The position numbers were made by a program, and so were the translations under genes. Source: Halobaculum sp. CBA1158 (GTDB lineage: Archaea; Halobacteriota; Halobacteria; Halobacteriales; Haloferacaceae). From it: a stretch of DNA of 64,000 nucleotides. Position 1 is the stretch's first letter; the number at the start of each line of letters is the position of its first letter. The notes below the pieces were generated by a model. It saw only the letters and a program-made list of their open reading frames with translations. It did no database searches and had not been told where the DNA came from. This document shows, one piece after another, positions 48,097-57,469 of the stretch. The stretch is taken from contig NZ_CP090371.1 in NCBI RefSeq assembly GCF_021431925.1, positions 620,001 to 684,000 of the forward strand. The letters run 5' to 3'.

Positions 48097-48516
48097 ATGA
48101 CGTTCGACCCGGCGAACCAGGGGATCGACGCCGAGGAGGCGCGCGAGCGCGTCGCCGACGCGATCGACGACCACGAGGTTGTGTTGTTCATGAAGGGCGA
48201 CGCGCGGATGCCGCAGTGCGGCTACTCCAAGCGGGCGCTCGGACTCATCTCCCAGTACCGCGCGGACGTGGCGACCGTCGACACGCTGCAGAACCTCGAC
48301 GCCTTCCGCGAGGCGCTGGAGGAGGAGAGCGGCTGGGAGACGATCCCGCAGACGTTCGTCGACGGGGAGTTCGTCGGCGGCAGCGACGTGCTCGCCGAAC
48401 TTGACGAGCGCGGCGAGCTCGCGGAGACGCTGAACGCCGACGCCGGGGTCGACGCGGCGGACTCGACCGCCGGCGACGCCGCGGAGTCCTCGGCCGGGCC
48501 TGACGCCCCGTTCTGA
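48097..48516 (+). CDS. Monothiol glutaredoxin-family protein
   Basis: A 139-residue thioredoxin-fold protein. VVLFMKGDARMPQCGYSKRA places the single active-site cysteine (Cys41 in CGYS); WETIPQTFVDGEFVGGSDVL gives the conserved cis-Pro and glycine-rich end. Monothiol CGFS-type glutaredoxins carry Fe-S clusters and regulate iron; haloarchaea lack glutathione, so a low-molecular-weight thiol such as gamma-glutamylcysteine is the likely partner. A 28-residue Ala/Asp tail follows. ATG at 48097. Confidence 0.88.
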   Translation: MTFDPANQGIDAEEARERVADAIDDHEVVLFMKGDARMPQCGYSKRALGLISQYRADVATVDTLQNLDAFREALEEESGWETIPQTFVDGEFVGGSDVLAELDERGELAETLNADAGVDAADSTAGDAAESSAGPDAPF

Positions 48517-48604
48517 GGTTCGATCGTCGTCCGGCCGCGGCGGATTCTCCTCTCACACGGAATGATGGGAGCGCTATTAGTAGGTGTGGTATCATGGAAC
48601 GTCC

Positions 48605-49714
48605 ATGGAGATCCGTGCCGCGGTGACCGAGGAGGAGGGCGGGGCGTTCGAGGTACAGACGCTCGAACTCGAGGAGCCGGACGCGAACGAGGTGGTGGTC
48701 CGGGTCGTCGGGGCGGGCGTGTGTCACACCGACATGATCGTTCGGGATCAGGAGTACCCCTCGCCGCTGCCGATCGTTCTCGGGCACGAGGGCTCCGGCG
48801 TCGTCGAGTCGGTCGGCTCGGCGGTGTCGACGGTCGAGCCGGGCGACCGGGTCGTGATGAGCTTCGACTCCGACGGCACCTGCCGCCACTGTCGGGAGGG
48901 GCACCCGGCGTACTGCGAGGACTTCTTCGCACACAACTTCGGCGGCCTGCGTCCGGACGGGACCTCCCCGCTGTCGCGCGACGGCGAGCCGGTCCACGGC
49001 CGCTTCTTCGGGCAGTCGTCGTTCGCGACCCACGCGATGGCGACCGAGCGCAACGTCGTTCCCGTGGACGACGACGTGCCCCTGGAGCTGCTCGGCCCGC
49101 TCGGCTGCGGCGTCCAGACGGGTGCCGGCGGCGTGATCAACACGCTCGACCCGCAGGCCGGGTCGACGATCGCCGTCTTCGGAGCCGGCTCGGTCGGTCT
49201 CTCGGCGGTCATGGCCGCCGACCTGAAGGGCTGTACGGACGTCGTCTCGATCGACCTGAAGCGAAACCGCTTGGAGAAGGCGGCCGAGTTGGGCGCGACC
49301 GCGACGGTCAACCCCGAGGCGGTCGACGACGTCGTCGCGGCCGTGCGGGAGGCGACCGGCGGCGCGGTCGACTACGCGGTCGAGACGACGGGCGTCGCGG
49401 CCGTGGCTCAGCAGGCGATCGACTCGCTCACCCAGCGCGGGACGGTCGGGATCATCGGCGCGCCGCCGCTGGGGACCGAGGCGAGCTTCGACGTGAACGA
49501 CCTCATCCTCAACGGCCGCACCGTCACCGGGATCGTCGAGGGCGACTCCACCCCCACGGAGTTCATCCCCGACCTGATCGAGCTGTACCGGCAGGGGAAG
49601 TTCCCGTTCGACGAGCTGGTGACGTACTACGACTTCGAGGAGATCGAACAAGCGGTCGCCGATTCCGAGTCGGGCGAGACCATCAAGCCCGTGTTGCGCG
49701 TGAGCGAGCCGTGA
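48605..49714 (+). CDS. Zinc-dependent alcohol dehydrogenase, aryl-alcohol type
   Basis: A 369-residue MDR dehydrogenase. Catalytic zinc ligands lie in GAGVCHTDMIVRDQ and LGHEGSGVV; a structural-zinc lobe is present (CRHCREGHPAYCEDF). The Rossmann motif is VFGAGSVGLSAVMAADLKGC, and GCGVQTGAGGVINTL is typical of class III and aryl-alcohol dehydrogenases such as XylB. It could oxidise benzyl or aryl alcohols, or formaldehyde adducts. ATG at 48605; an in-frame ATG at 48584 is possible. A CTATTAGTAG element (48571-48580) may be its TATA box. Confidence 0.88.
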   Translation: MEIRAAVTEEEGGAFEVQTLELEEPDANEVVVRVVGAGVCHTDMIVRDQEYPSPLPIVLGHEGSGVVESVGSAVSTVEPGDRVVMSFDSDGTCRHCREGHPAYCEDFFAHNFGGLRPDGTSPLSRDGEPVHGRFFGQSSFATHAMATERNVVPVDDDVPLELLGPLGCGVQTGAGGVINTLDPQAGSTIAVFGAGSVGLSAVMAADLKGCTDVVSIDLKRNRLEKAAELGATATVNPEAVDDVVAAVREATGGAVDYAVETTGVAAVAQQAIDSLTQRGTVGIIGAPPLGTEASFDVNDLILNGRTVTGIVEGDSTPTEFIPDLIELYRQGKFPFDELVTYYDFEEIEQAVADSESGETIKPVLRVSEP

Positions 49715-49755
49715 GAACGTAGCGTCGGTCCGACGTTTTGACTCGCACTCTTCGG

Positions 49756-50406
49756 TCACCGGTGCCGCGCGAGGTCCGCGGGCGTGTCGACGTCGACGGC
49801 GACGCCCCGGTCGTCGACGGCGACGAGCGCGGCGTCGTCGCTCCCCAGCAGCACCGCCCGTCCGCCGGTGTCGCCCTCGATTCCGGCGAGCGCCTCGAAG
49901 TGGCGACGGTCGAACAACACGGGGTTCCCGCGGCGGTCCTCGTGTGCCGGCGCGAGCGCGTCGCCCGCGCCGGCGGCGTACGCGTCCACGAGCGTCCGGA
50001 CCGTCTCGGCGTCGACGAACGGCATATCGCCCGGGAGAAACGTCGCCGCTGCGGCGTCGTCCGCGGCGTCGACGACGGCGGCGATCCCGCGTCGGACCGA
50101 TGCGGCCTGCCCCGTCGCGTAGTCGTCGGCCTCGACGACCCGTTCGCCGTCGTCGGGGAGCGCCTCTCGAACCGCCTCGGCCTCGTGACCGACGACGACG
50201 ATCACCGGGTCGAGCTCGGCCGCCGTGAGCGTTCGGAGGGCCCGCCGGACCAGCGGCTCGCCCTCGACGGTCGCCAGCAGCTTGTTGGCCGCCCCGAAGC
50301 GACTGCTCGTCCCCCCGGCGAGGACGACTCCGGCGACGCGGGGGGACCGCGTCCCCGACTGCTCGATCGCCGCGGGGTCGACGATCGGGAGGTCGGGATC
50401 GGTCAC
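49756..50406 (-). CDS. Molybdenum cofactor nucleotidyltransferase (MocA/MobA-like)
   Basis: A 216-residue nucleotidyltransferase with the GTP/CTP-binding signature VVLAGGTSSRFGAANKLLAT, VVGHEAEAVREAL and LPGDMPFVDAETVRTLVDAY. It attaches a nucleotide to molybdopterin, as MocA does with CMP for molybdenum hydroxylases. The GTG at 50406-50404 overlaps the moeA-like stop, so the two form an operon. The adjacent cox cluster encodes a molybdenum hydroxylase that would need a CMP-type cofactor, which favours MocA. Confidence 0.83.
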   Translation of the reverse strand: MTDPDLPIVDPAAIEQSGTRSPRVAGVVLAGGTSSRFGAANKLLATVEGEPLVRRALRTLTAAELDPVIVVVGHEAEAVREALPDDGERVVEADDYATGQAASVRRGIAAVVDAADDAAAATFLPGDMPFVDAETVRTLVDAYAAGAGDALAPAHEDRRGNPVLFDRRHFEALAGIEGDTGGRAVLLGSDDAALVAVDDRGVAVDVDTPADLARHR

Positions 50407-51623
50407 TCGATCACCCCGTAGGGCGTGACGGCGACTCGGTCGCCGGCGGCGACGTCGTCGTCGGTGACGAGCAGCCCGTCCGCGAGCGTCGCCCGAGTGG
50501 CGGAGGCGACTCGACCGGGACGGAATCGCTCGCCGTACAGGGCCTCCGGGCCGTCGCCCTGCCCGACCGGCGTCACGTCGCCGTCGTCGAGGGCCACCGG
50601 GACCGCGTACTCGACGGAGTCGGACGGGAATGCGACCCGGCTCGTCGCCGTCGCTGTCACGGTCGCCGCGTCGGCCGAGTCGACCAGCGCCGGTCCGAGC
50701 ACCAGCGTCGCGGCGGTGTGTGCCGCCAGCGGCTTCCCCGGAAACGCACAGACGGGCGTCCCGTCGACGACCGCCGCGGTCGTCGGGCGGCCGGGACGGA
50801 GCGCGACGCCCGCGAACAGCGGGTCGTGGTCGGCGAGCGCGTCGCCGACGTGATCGCCCGCGCCGACGCTCGTGCCGCCGGCGGTGACGACGAGGTCGTG
50901 GTCGGCGGCGGCGGCCTCGATCGCCGACGCCACGCGCTCGCGCTCGTCCGGGACCGGGTCAAGCACCGTCGGCACGCACCCCCACCCGCGGAGGAGGTTC
51001 GCCAGCATCGCCGAGTCGCGGTCGGGCTGGTCGCCCCGGACGATCTCCGTTCCGGTCGCGAGCACGGCCGCCGAACGGCGGGGCGCGACCGCGAGGCGAT
51101 CGATCCCCAGATCGCACAGCAGCGCCGCGTGACGCGGCGCGAGCCGTCGCCCCGGCTCGAACAGCACCTCCCCCTCGGTCGCGCTCGCGCCCGCCGGGAA
51201 CAGGTGTGCACCCGGCTCCGGTACCGGTGCGGCTCCGACGAGGCGGTCCCCCTCGACGGTCGCGTGCTCGACGGGCACGACGGCGTCGGCTCCCTCGGGA
51301 AGCGGCGCGCCGGTCGCGATCCGGACGGCCGTTCCGTCGGCGAGCGCGCCCGGGTCGTCCGCCGGGTCGACGCGGCCCGCGATCCGCCGCGGCGCGTCGT
51401 CGCCGGCGGCGAGGGCGAACCCGTCCATCGTGGCGAACGGGCGCGCCGGAACGGTCGACGGGGCGACGACCGCCTCCGTAAGGACCCGTCCCCCGATCGC
51501 CTCGGGACCGACGGTCTCGCTCGCGGACCCGCCGGTGTCGGTCGCCTCGATCGCCGTCGGTCCGGCGTCGAACCGCGTTCGCAGGCGATCGACCGCCGCC
51601 TCGCGCTCGATCTCGTCCATCAT
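50403..51623 (-). CDS. MoeA-like molybdopterin molybdotransferase
   Basis: A 406-residue enzyme that inserts molybdate into the cytidylyl- or adenylyl-molybdopterin. The N-terminal domain has PARPFATMDGFALAAGDDAP and the molybdopterin-binding domain has LVVTAGGTSVGAGDHVGDAL and PGRPTTAAVVDGTPVCAFPG. It lacks extra C-terminal PBP-like domains present in some haloarchaeal MoeA fusions. ATG at 51623-51621. It faces away from the cox operon across 212 bases of promoter DNA and is coupled to the MocA-like gene. Confidence 0.87.
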   Translation of the reverse strand: MMDEIEREAAVDRLRTRFDAGPTAIEATDTGGSASETVGPEAIGGRVLTEAVVAPSTVPARPFATMDGFALAAGDDAPRRIAGRVDPADDPGALADGTAVRIATGAPLPEGADAVVPVEHATVEGDRLVGAAPVPEPGAHLFPAGASATEGEVLFEPGRRLAPRHAALLCDLGIDRLAVAPRRSAAVLATGTEIVRGDQPDRDSAMLANLLRGWGCVPTVLDPVPDERERVASAIEAAAADHDLVVTAGGTSVGAGDHVGDALADHDPLFAGVALRPGRPTTAAVVDGTPVCAFPGKPLAAHTAATLVLGPALVDSADAATVTATATSRVAFPSDSVEYAVPVALDDGDVTPVGQGDGPEALYGERFRPGRVASATRATLADGLLVTDDDVAAGDRVAVTPYGVIE

Positions 51624-51835
51624 CGCACCCCCGTCGCGATCGAGGGCTCTCGCCGGCCGCTTCGTCCCCGAGGGCCGTCGGTTGTGCGCACTACCGATTT
51701 CGATGGATCGCTTGAAGTTACTAGTTGTGGTTTCATTTTTCCATACTGACTGATTATTGCAAACACTTATGCTAACATAGTCGCGGTACCATATGTATGT
51801 GTTTCACACGCACACCGCGGAGGTAGGATCGACTG
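51624..51835. promoter_or_regulatory. Divergent promoter region of moeA-like and cox operons
   Basis: An AT-rich block at 51715-51790 separates the two operons; CTTATGCT (51766-51773) is a TATA candidate for the cox direction. GGAGGT at 51819-51824 is a clear Shine-Dalgarno sequence 11 bases before the coxG ATG (51836), so this operon has a leader, unlike many genes here. Confidence 0.45.
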
Positions 51836-52483
51836 ATGAACTTCAACGGCACGTTCGAACTGGAGGACACGACCGTCGAGGAGGTGTGGCTCGCGCTGTC
51901 GGACCCGGTGTTGATCGCCGACTCCCTCCCCGGCTGTGAGTTCCTGTTGCACGTCGAGAGCGACGACGTGGACTTCGAGGAGCTCTCCGAGCGGGCGAGC
52001 GAGCGCGACGAGGAACTGACGGGCGACCCGGAGACGATCGCCGAGCGGGCGTTCCGCGAGGGCGAGTGGTACGCCGGGCTGGTGCAGGTGAGCGTCGGGC
52101 CGGTGAATCCCACCTTCGAGACGGTCGTCCGGATCGACGAGCGCGACCAGCCGCGGATGCGAGCGTCGGGCGAGGGAAGCTCCGGGGACAGCTCCTTCGA
52201 GATGTCCTCGGGAATGGAGCTCCGCGAGACGGACGACGGCGGCGTCGCCGTCGAGTGGGAGACGGACGCCGACGTGTTCGGCAAGGTCGCCGGCATAGGC
52301 CAGCGCGTCATCAACCCCGTCGCCAACCGCATCGTGAAGCGGTTCTTCTCCGGGGTACAGTCGACGCTTCGCGACCTCCAGCTGTCGGACGCGGACACGC
52401 CCGACCCCGAGGATGCCGACGAGGGCGAGGGCAGCGGTATCGTCGATCGACTACTCGGGCGGTCCTCCGCCGACTCCTCATGA
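51836..52483 (+). CDS. coxG: CoxG family protein (SRPBCC fold)
   Basis: A 215-residue SRPBCC/START-fold protein. MNFNGTFELEDTTVEEVWLA and the DPVLIADSLPGCEFL motif are typical of CoxG, which in bacteria recruits CO dehydrogenase to the membrane or aids its assembly. A C-terminal stretch FSGVQSTLRDLQLSDADTPD replaces the usual membrane-anchoring helix with an acidic tail, so its membrane link is unclear. First gene of the cox operon; its stop overlaps coxS. Confidence 0.82.
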   Translation: MNFNGTFELEDTTVEEVWLALSDPVLIADSLPGCEFLLHVESDDVDFEELSERASERDEELTGDPETIAERAFREGEWYAGLVQVSVGPVNPTFETVVRIDERDQPRMRASGEGSSGDSSFEMSSGMELRETDDGGVAVEWETDADVFGKVAGIGQRVINPVANRIVKRFFSGVQSTLRDLQLSDADTPDPEDADEGEGSGIVDRLLGRSSADSS

Positions 52484-53094
52484 CTGAACACGACATCACA
52501 CTCACGGTCAACGGCACGGAACACGAGCTCACGGTCGAGGCGCGCACCCTGCTCGCGCACGCGCTTCGCGACGAGCTGGGATACACGGGAACGAACATCG
52601 GCTGCGAGAGCAGCCTCTGTGGCGCGTGTACGGTCGAGATAGACGGCGAGGCGGTCAAGTCCTGCACGGCGCTTGCGGTGCAGGCCGACGGCGCGGAGAT
52701 CACCACGGTCGAGGGGCTCGCCGAGGGCGGCGAGATGCACGCCATCCAGCGGGCGTTCCAGGAGGAACACGGGCTCCAGTGTGGCTACTGCACGCCCGGC
52801 ATGATGATGACCTCCGTGGAGATCCTGCGGGAGAACCCGAACCCCACGCGCGAGGAGATCCGCGAGGGGCTGGAGGGGAACCTCTGTCGGTGCACCGGCT
52901 ATCAGAACATCGTCAACGCCGTCCGGAACGCCGCCGAGTCGATGGGCTCGGGCGCGGTCGCCGACGGCGGCACGCCGACCGGGGGCGGCACAGCCGGCGA
53001 CGGCCCGGCCACCGACGGCGGGACGGTCGCCGACGCCTGCGACGCGCCGGGCGGCTGTGGCTGTTTCGACGGCGACGGGGGTGACTCGCGATGA
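52480..53094 (+). CDS. coxS: Molybdenum hydroxylase small subunit, two [2Fe-2S] clusters (CoxS-like)
   Basis: A 204-residue electron-transfer subunit. The plant-type cluster ligands are Cys42, Cys47, Cys50 and Cys62; the C-terminal cluster ligands are Cys101, Cys104, Cys136 and Cys138 (CGYC and CRC). The family is usually about 160 residues; here a 50-residue Gly/Thr/Asp tail ends with three more cysteines, Cys187, Cys193 and Cys195 (CDAPGGCGC). ATG at 52480 overlaps the coxG stop. Electrons would pass from the Mo site through these clusters to FAD in CoxM. Confidence 0.9.
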   Translation: MTEHDITLTVNGTEHELTVEARTLLAHALRDELGYTGTNIGCESSLCGACTVEIDGEAVKSCTALAVQADGAEITTVEGLAEGGEMHAIQRAFQEEHGLQCGYCTPGMMMTSVEILRENPNPTREEIREGLEGNLCRCTGYQNIVNAVRNAAESMGSGAVADGGTPTGGGTAGDGPATDGGTVADACDAPGGCGCFDGDGGDSR

Positions 53095-55571
53095 GCATCG
53101 AGTCGCTCGACCCGGACGAGGTGACCGCGGCGGACATCCTCGGCTCGGCCATCGAGCGGCGGGAGGACCCGGCGCTCATCACCGGCGACGCGGAGTACAC
53201 CGACGACATCCAACTGGCGGACATGGCTCACATGTCGGTCGTCCGCAGCCGGTACGGCCACGCCCGGATCGAGGGCGTGGACACGAGCGACGCCGAGGAG
53301 ATGCCCGGCGTGATCGGCGTGTACACCCACGACGACCTCCACCGCGAGGACACGCCCGGCGGCGGCTCGTTCGAGCTTCCGGTCGGCTGGCTGCTTCCGA
53401 GCCTCAACAACGTCTCTCACCCGGTCCTCGCTGAGGACCACGTCCGGTATCAGGGCGACGCCATCGCGGTCGTCGTCGCGGAGGACCGCTACCAGGCGGC
53501 CGACGCGGCAACGGCCGTCGACGTGGACTACGACCGCCTCGACGCGGTGACGAACCCCGACGAGGCGCTCGGCGAGGACGCCCCGGCGCTCCACGACGAC
53601 GCCGAGGGCAACGTCGCGTTCGACTGGGAGATCGGCGACGAGGAGAAGACCGCCGAGGCGTTCGAGTCGGCCGCCCACACGACGAGCATCGACATCACGA
53701 ACCAGCTGGTGATCCCGAACGCGATGGAGCCGCGGGCGGCGGTCGCCGACTACAGCCCGGGGACCGACGAGTTGGACGTGTTCATGACGACGCAGAACCC
53801 GCACCTCCACCGCCTGCTCATGTCGGGAGTGATCGGCCACCCCGAGCACAAACTCAGCATCACGGCCCCGGAGGTCGGCGGCGGGTTCGGCTCGAAGATC
53901 CACCACTACGGCGACGAGGCGCTCGTCTCGTGGTGTTCGAAGCTCCTCGAACGCCCGGTCAAGTGGACCGCGACGCGCTCGGAGACGTACCTCACGGACG
54001 CGCCCGGTCGCGGCCACGAGACCGACGCCGAGATCGCGATGAACGACGACGGCGACGTGATCGGCCTCCGGGTCGACACCCGCGCCAACCTCGGCGCGTA
54101 CCTCTCGACGTTCGCGCCGGCGGTGCCGACGTACCTGTACGGGACGCTCCTGTCGGGCCAGTACGACATCCCCGCGATCTACGGGCACGTCACCGGCGCG
54201 TACACGAACGTCCCCCCGGTCGACGCCTACCGCGGCGCGGGCCGCCCGGAGGCGTCGTTCCTCGTCGAGCGGCTGATGAACCGCGCGGCCAACGAGATCG
54301 GGATGGATCCGGTGGAGTTCCGGAAGCGGAACTTCGTCCCCGACGACGCGTTCCCCTACGAGACGGAGGTCGCCGTCGTCTACGACAGCGGCGAGTACGA
54401 GAAGCCGATGAACGAGGCGCTGGATCTGCTCGACTACGAGAACTTCCGCGAGCGTCAACGGGAGGCGCGCGAGGAGGGGCGCTATCTCGGGATCGGCTTC
54501 TCCTGCTACATCGAGGCGTGTGGACTCGCGCCCTCCGAACTCGCCGGGCAACTCGGCGCACAGGCGGGACTATGGGAGTCGAGTCTCGTTCGCTTCCACC
54601 CCTCGGGCACCGTCACCGCCTTCTGCGGCACCTCGGGCCACGGACAGGGCCACGCGACGACGTACGCACAGATCGTCGCCAACGAGCTCGGCATCGACTA
54701 CGACGACGTGGACATCGTCGAGGGCGACACCGACGAGATCCCGCACGGGATGGGTACCTACGGCTCCCGGTCGGCCGCCGTCGGCGGGAGCTCGCTCGTG
54801 AAGAGCGCCCGCAAGGTGGTGGACAAGGCGAAGGAGATCGCCGCCCACCAACTGGAGGCGGACCCCGACGACCTGGAGTTCGAGGGCGGCGAGTTCCGCG
54901 TCGCCGGCGCGCCGGACCGCGCGATCGGCATCCAGGACGTCGCCCAGCAGGCGTACCTCGCACACGACATGCCCGAGGACACGGAGCCGGGACTGGAGGC
55001 AACGTCGTTCTACGACCCGGACAACTTCGTGTTCCCGTTCGGGACGCACGCCGCGATCGTCGAGGTCGACCCCGAGACCGGCGAGATCGACTTCGAGAAG
55101 TACGTCGCCGTCGACGACGTGGGCAACCAGATCAACCCCAAGATCGTCGAGGGACAGGTGCACGGCGGCGTCGCGCAGGGCGTCGGCCAGGCGCTGTACG
55201 AGGGCGCGGAGTACGACGACAACGGGACGCTGCTCACCGGGTCGATGCAGGACTACGCGGTCCCGAAGGCCGAACACGTCCCCGAGATGACGACCGAGTC
55301 GACGGTGACGCCGAGCCCGCACAACCCGCTCGGGGTGAAAGGCGTCGGCGAGGCCGGCACCATCGCTGCCCCGCAGGCGATCGTCAACGCCGTCTCGGAC
55401 GCGCTGGAGCCGTTCGGGGTCGACGGCGTCGAGATGCCGATGACGCCGGAGCGCGTCTGGAACGCCGTCAACGAGGGCGCGACCGCCGACGGCGGAGAGC
55501 CCGTTGACGGCGCTGCTGCCGACACGACGGACGACCCGGACGCCGACGCGGCCGACGGGGGTGAGCGCTGA
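53091..55571 (+). CDS. coxL: Molybdenum hydroxylase large subunit (CoxL/xanthine dehydrogenase family)
   Basis: An 826-residue molybdopterin-binding catalytic subunit. The N-terminal region has RREDPALITGDAEYTDDIQL; the active-site loop reads AYRGAGR (Ala379-Arg385), the form II pattern rather than the AYxCSFR of true CO dehydrogenases; the catalytic Glu754 is in GVKGVGEAG. Substrate could be an aldehyde, a purine or another small heterocycle. It is translationally coupled to coxS (ATGA) and followed by coxM. An acidic C-terminal tail (residues about 795-826) extends the family core. Confidence 0.9.
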   Translation: MSIESLDPDEVTAADILGSAIERREDPALITGDAEYTDDIQLADMAHMSVVRSRYGHARIEGVDTSDAEEMPGVIGVYTHDDLHREDTPGGGSFELPVGWLLPSLNNVSHPVLAEDHVRYQGDAIAVVVAEDRYQAADAATAVDVDYDRLDAVTNPDEALGEDAPALHDDAEGNVAFDWEIGDEEKTAEAFESAAHTTSIDITNQLVIPNAMEPRAAVADYSPGTDELDVFMTTQNPHLHRLLMSGVIGHPEHKLSITAPEVGGGFGSKIHHYGDEALVSWCSKLLERPVKWTATRSETYLTDAPGRGHETDAEIAMNDDGDVIGLRVDTRANLGAYLSTFAPAVPTYLYGTLLSGQYDIPAIYGHVTGAYTNVPPVDAYRGAGRPEASFLVERLMNRAANEIGMDPVEFRKRNFVPDDAFPYETEVAVVYDSGEYEKPMNEALDLLDYENFRERQREAREEGRYLGIGFSCYIEACGLAPSELAGQLGAQAGLWESSLVRFHPSGTVTAFCGTSGHGQGHATTYAQIVANELGIDYDDVDIVEGDTDEIPHGMGTYGSRSAAVGGSSLVKSARKVVDKAKEIAAHQLEADPDDLEFEGGEFRVAGAPDRAIGIQDVAQQAYLAHDMPEDTEPGLEATSFYDPDNFVFPFGTHAAIVEVDPETGEIDFEKYVAVDDVGNQINPKIVEGQVHGGVAQGVGQALYEGAEYDDNGTLLTGSMQDYAVPKAEHVPEMTTESTVTPSPHNPLGVKGVGEAGTIAAPQAIVNAVSDALEPFGVDGVEMPMTPERVWNAVNEGATADGGEPVDGAAADTTDDPDADAADGGER

Positions 55572-56458
55572 TGTTCCCCGACGAGTTCGACTACTACGCT
55601 GCCGAGAGCGTCCCCGAGGCGCTGGAGCTGCTCGACGAGCACTCGGACGCGGAGACCGAACTCCTCGCGGGCGGCCACAGCCTGCTCCCGGCGATGAAAA
55701 GCGGGCTGTCCAGCCCGGACGTGCTCGTCGACGTGAGCGGGATCGACGCGCTCCACGGCGTCTCCGTCGAGGGCGACACGCTGTCGATCGGCGCGATGAC
55801 GACCTACAGCGACCTGCTCGAGGTGGATGCGGCCCACGAACACGCACCGGCGTTCACCGCCGCGGTGGAACAGGTCGGCGACGAGCAGGTCAGGAATCGC
55901 GGCACCGTCGGCGGCAACCTCGCGCACGCGGACCCGGCCTCGGACCTTCCGGGGGCGGCGCTCGCGTCGGACGCGACCGTCGTCGTAGAGGGACCCGACG
56001 GGGAACGCGAGATCCCGATCGACGACTACTTCTTCGGGATGTACGCCACGGCGCTCGATCCCGGAGAGCTCGTCACGCGCGTCGAGATCCCGTCGGCCGC
56101 CGACGCCGCGGGAGCCTACGCGAAGAAGCCGTCGCCGTCGTCGGGCTACGCGATGGTCGGCGTCGCCGCGCTCGTCGAGACCGACGGCGACACCGTCACC
56201 GCCGCACGCGTCGGCGCAAACGGCGTGCTCGATCACGGCGTTCGGCTCGAGCCCGTCGAGGAGGCCCTCGTGGGCTCGACGCTCGACGACGACGCCGTCG
56301 AGGCGGCGGGGTCGGCCGCGACCGACGGCGTCGACGAGGTGATGATGATGAGCGACCTGCAGGCGTCGGCGGAGTTCCGCGCGACGCTGCTCGAGGCGTA
56401 CACGAAACGGGCGCTCGCGAGCGTCGCCGACACGGCGACGCCGCAGGCGGCCGACTAA
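55571..56458 (+). CDS. coxM: FAD-binding subunit (CoxM-like)
   Basis: A 295-residue flavoprotein subunit passing electrons to the respiratory chain. FAD motifs are LLAGGHSLLPAMKSGLSSPD and RNRGTVGGNLAHADPASDLP; the C-terminal cluster-facing domain has TAARVGANGVLDHGVRLEPV. The ATG at 55571 overlaps the coxL stop by one base. Length and motifs match CoxM/CutM. Confidence 0.92.
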   Translation: MFPDEFDYYAAESVPEALELLDEHSDAETELLAGGHSLLPAMKSGLSSPDVLVDVSGIDALHGVSVEGDTLSIGAMTTYSDLLEVDAAHEHAPAFTAAVEQVGDEQVRNRGTVGGNLAHADPASDLPGAALASDATVVVEGPDGEREIPIDDYFFGMYATALDPGELVTRVEIPSAADAAGAYAKKPSPSSGYAMVGVAALVETDGDTVTAARVGANGVLDHGVRLEPVEEALVGSTLDDDAVEAAGSAATDGVDEVMMMSDLQASAEFRATLLEAYTKRALASVADTATPQAAD

Positions 56459-56551
56459 CGTGGCTCACCCCGGTCCGCGACCGTGGGCACGCACGCGGGC
56501 CGGGGGTCACGCAGCCATCCAGCACACCATGTACTCCGAACACGACATCCG

Positions 56552-57469
56552 ATGAGCGAGAGACGGCCGACGGCCTTCGCCGACGTGACCGACGAGCGGC
56601 TTCGAGCGCTGTTCGACGAGCAGTCGTACGTCGCCGACGACGACGTGGTGACGAGCGTACTGCTCGCGCTGCGACTCGGTAAGCCCCTCCTCGTCGAGGG
56701 CGAACCCGGCGCGGGCAAGACCGAACTGGCGAAGGTGCTCGCGGCGGGGTTCGACACCGACCTCGTGCGCCTCCAGTGTTATGAGGGGCTGACCGCCGAG
56801 CACGCGCTGTACGAGTGGAACTACACGAAGCAACTGCTTGCGGTGCAGTCGGGCGACGACGACGCCTCGGTGTTCGCCGAGGAGTACCTGCTCGAACGGC
56901 CGCTGTTGCGGGCGCTGCGGGGCGAGGGCGACGCGCCGCCCGTGCTCCTGATCGACGAGATCGACCGGGCCGACGAGGAGTTCGAGGCGCTGTTGCTGGA
57001 GGTGTTGAGCGACTACCAGGTGTCGGTGCCGGAGCTGGGGACGATCCGCGCGGAGACGCCGCCGATCGTGATCGTCACCTCGAACCGCACCAGGGCGCTG
57101 AGCGACGCGCTCAAGCGCCGCTGTCTGTTCTGTCACGTCGCGCCCCCCTCCCTCGAGAAGGAGCGAGAGATCCTCGCGCGGAAGGTGCCGGAACTCGACG
57201 GTGCCGTCGCGACCGAGCTGTGTGCGATGGCCGCCCGCATCCGCGAGGAGCCGCTGCGCAAGCCGCCCGGCGCGGCCGAGACGATCGACTGGGCGCGGGC
57301 GGTCGCGGCGCTCCGGCGCGACGGCGACGAGCCGCTCACACCCGCGGAGGTCCACGACACGCTCGGGTGCCTGCTGAAGGAGGTCGAGGACGTCGAGCGC
57401 GTCGACGAGTCGCTGCTGGAGACGCTCGTCGAGGCGGCCGCCGAGGCGCGGGCGGAGGTGCCGTCGTGA
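56552..57469 (+). CDS. MoxR-family AAA+ ATPase (CoxD-like)
   Basis: A 305-residue AAA+ ATPase that in bacteria helps mature the CODH active site. Walker A is GEPGAGKT (residues 50-57), Walker B is VLLIDEIDRADEEFEALLLE, and sensor 1 is VIVTSNRTRALSDALKRRCL. The ATG at 56552 (MSERRPTAFADVTDERL) is chosen over earlier in-frame codons with no coding character. It is followed by a VWA partner gene with GTGA overlap, the usual MoxR-VWA pair. Confidence 0.9.
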   Translation: MSERRPTAFADVTDERLRALFDEQSYVADDDVVTSVLLALRLGKPLLVEGEPGAGKTELAKVLAAGFDTDLVRLQCYEGLTAEHALYEWNYTKQLLAVQSGDDDASVFAEEYLLERPLLRALRGEGDAPPVLLIDEIDRADEEFEALLLEVLSDYQVSVPELGTIRAETPPIVIVTSNRTRALSDALKRRCLFCHVAPPSLEKEREILARKVPELDGAVATELCAMAARIREEPLRKPPGAAETIDWARAVAALRRDGDEPLTPAEVHDTLGCLLKEVEDVERVDESLLETLVEAAAEARAEVPS

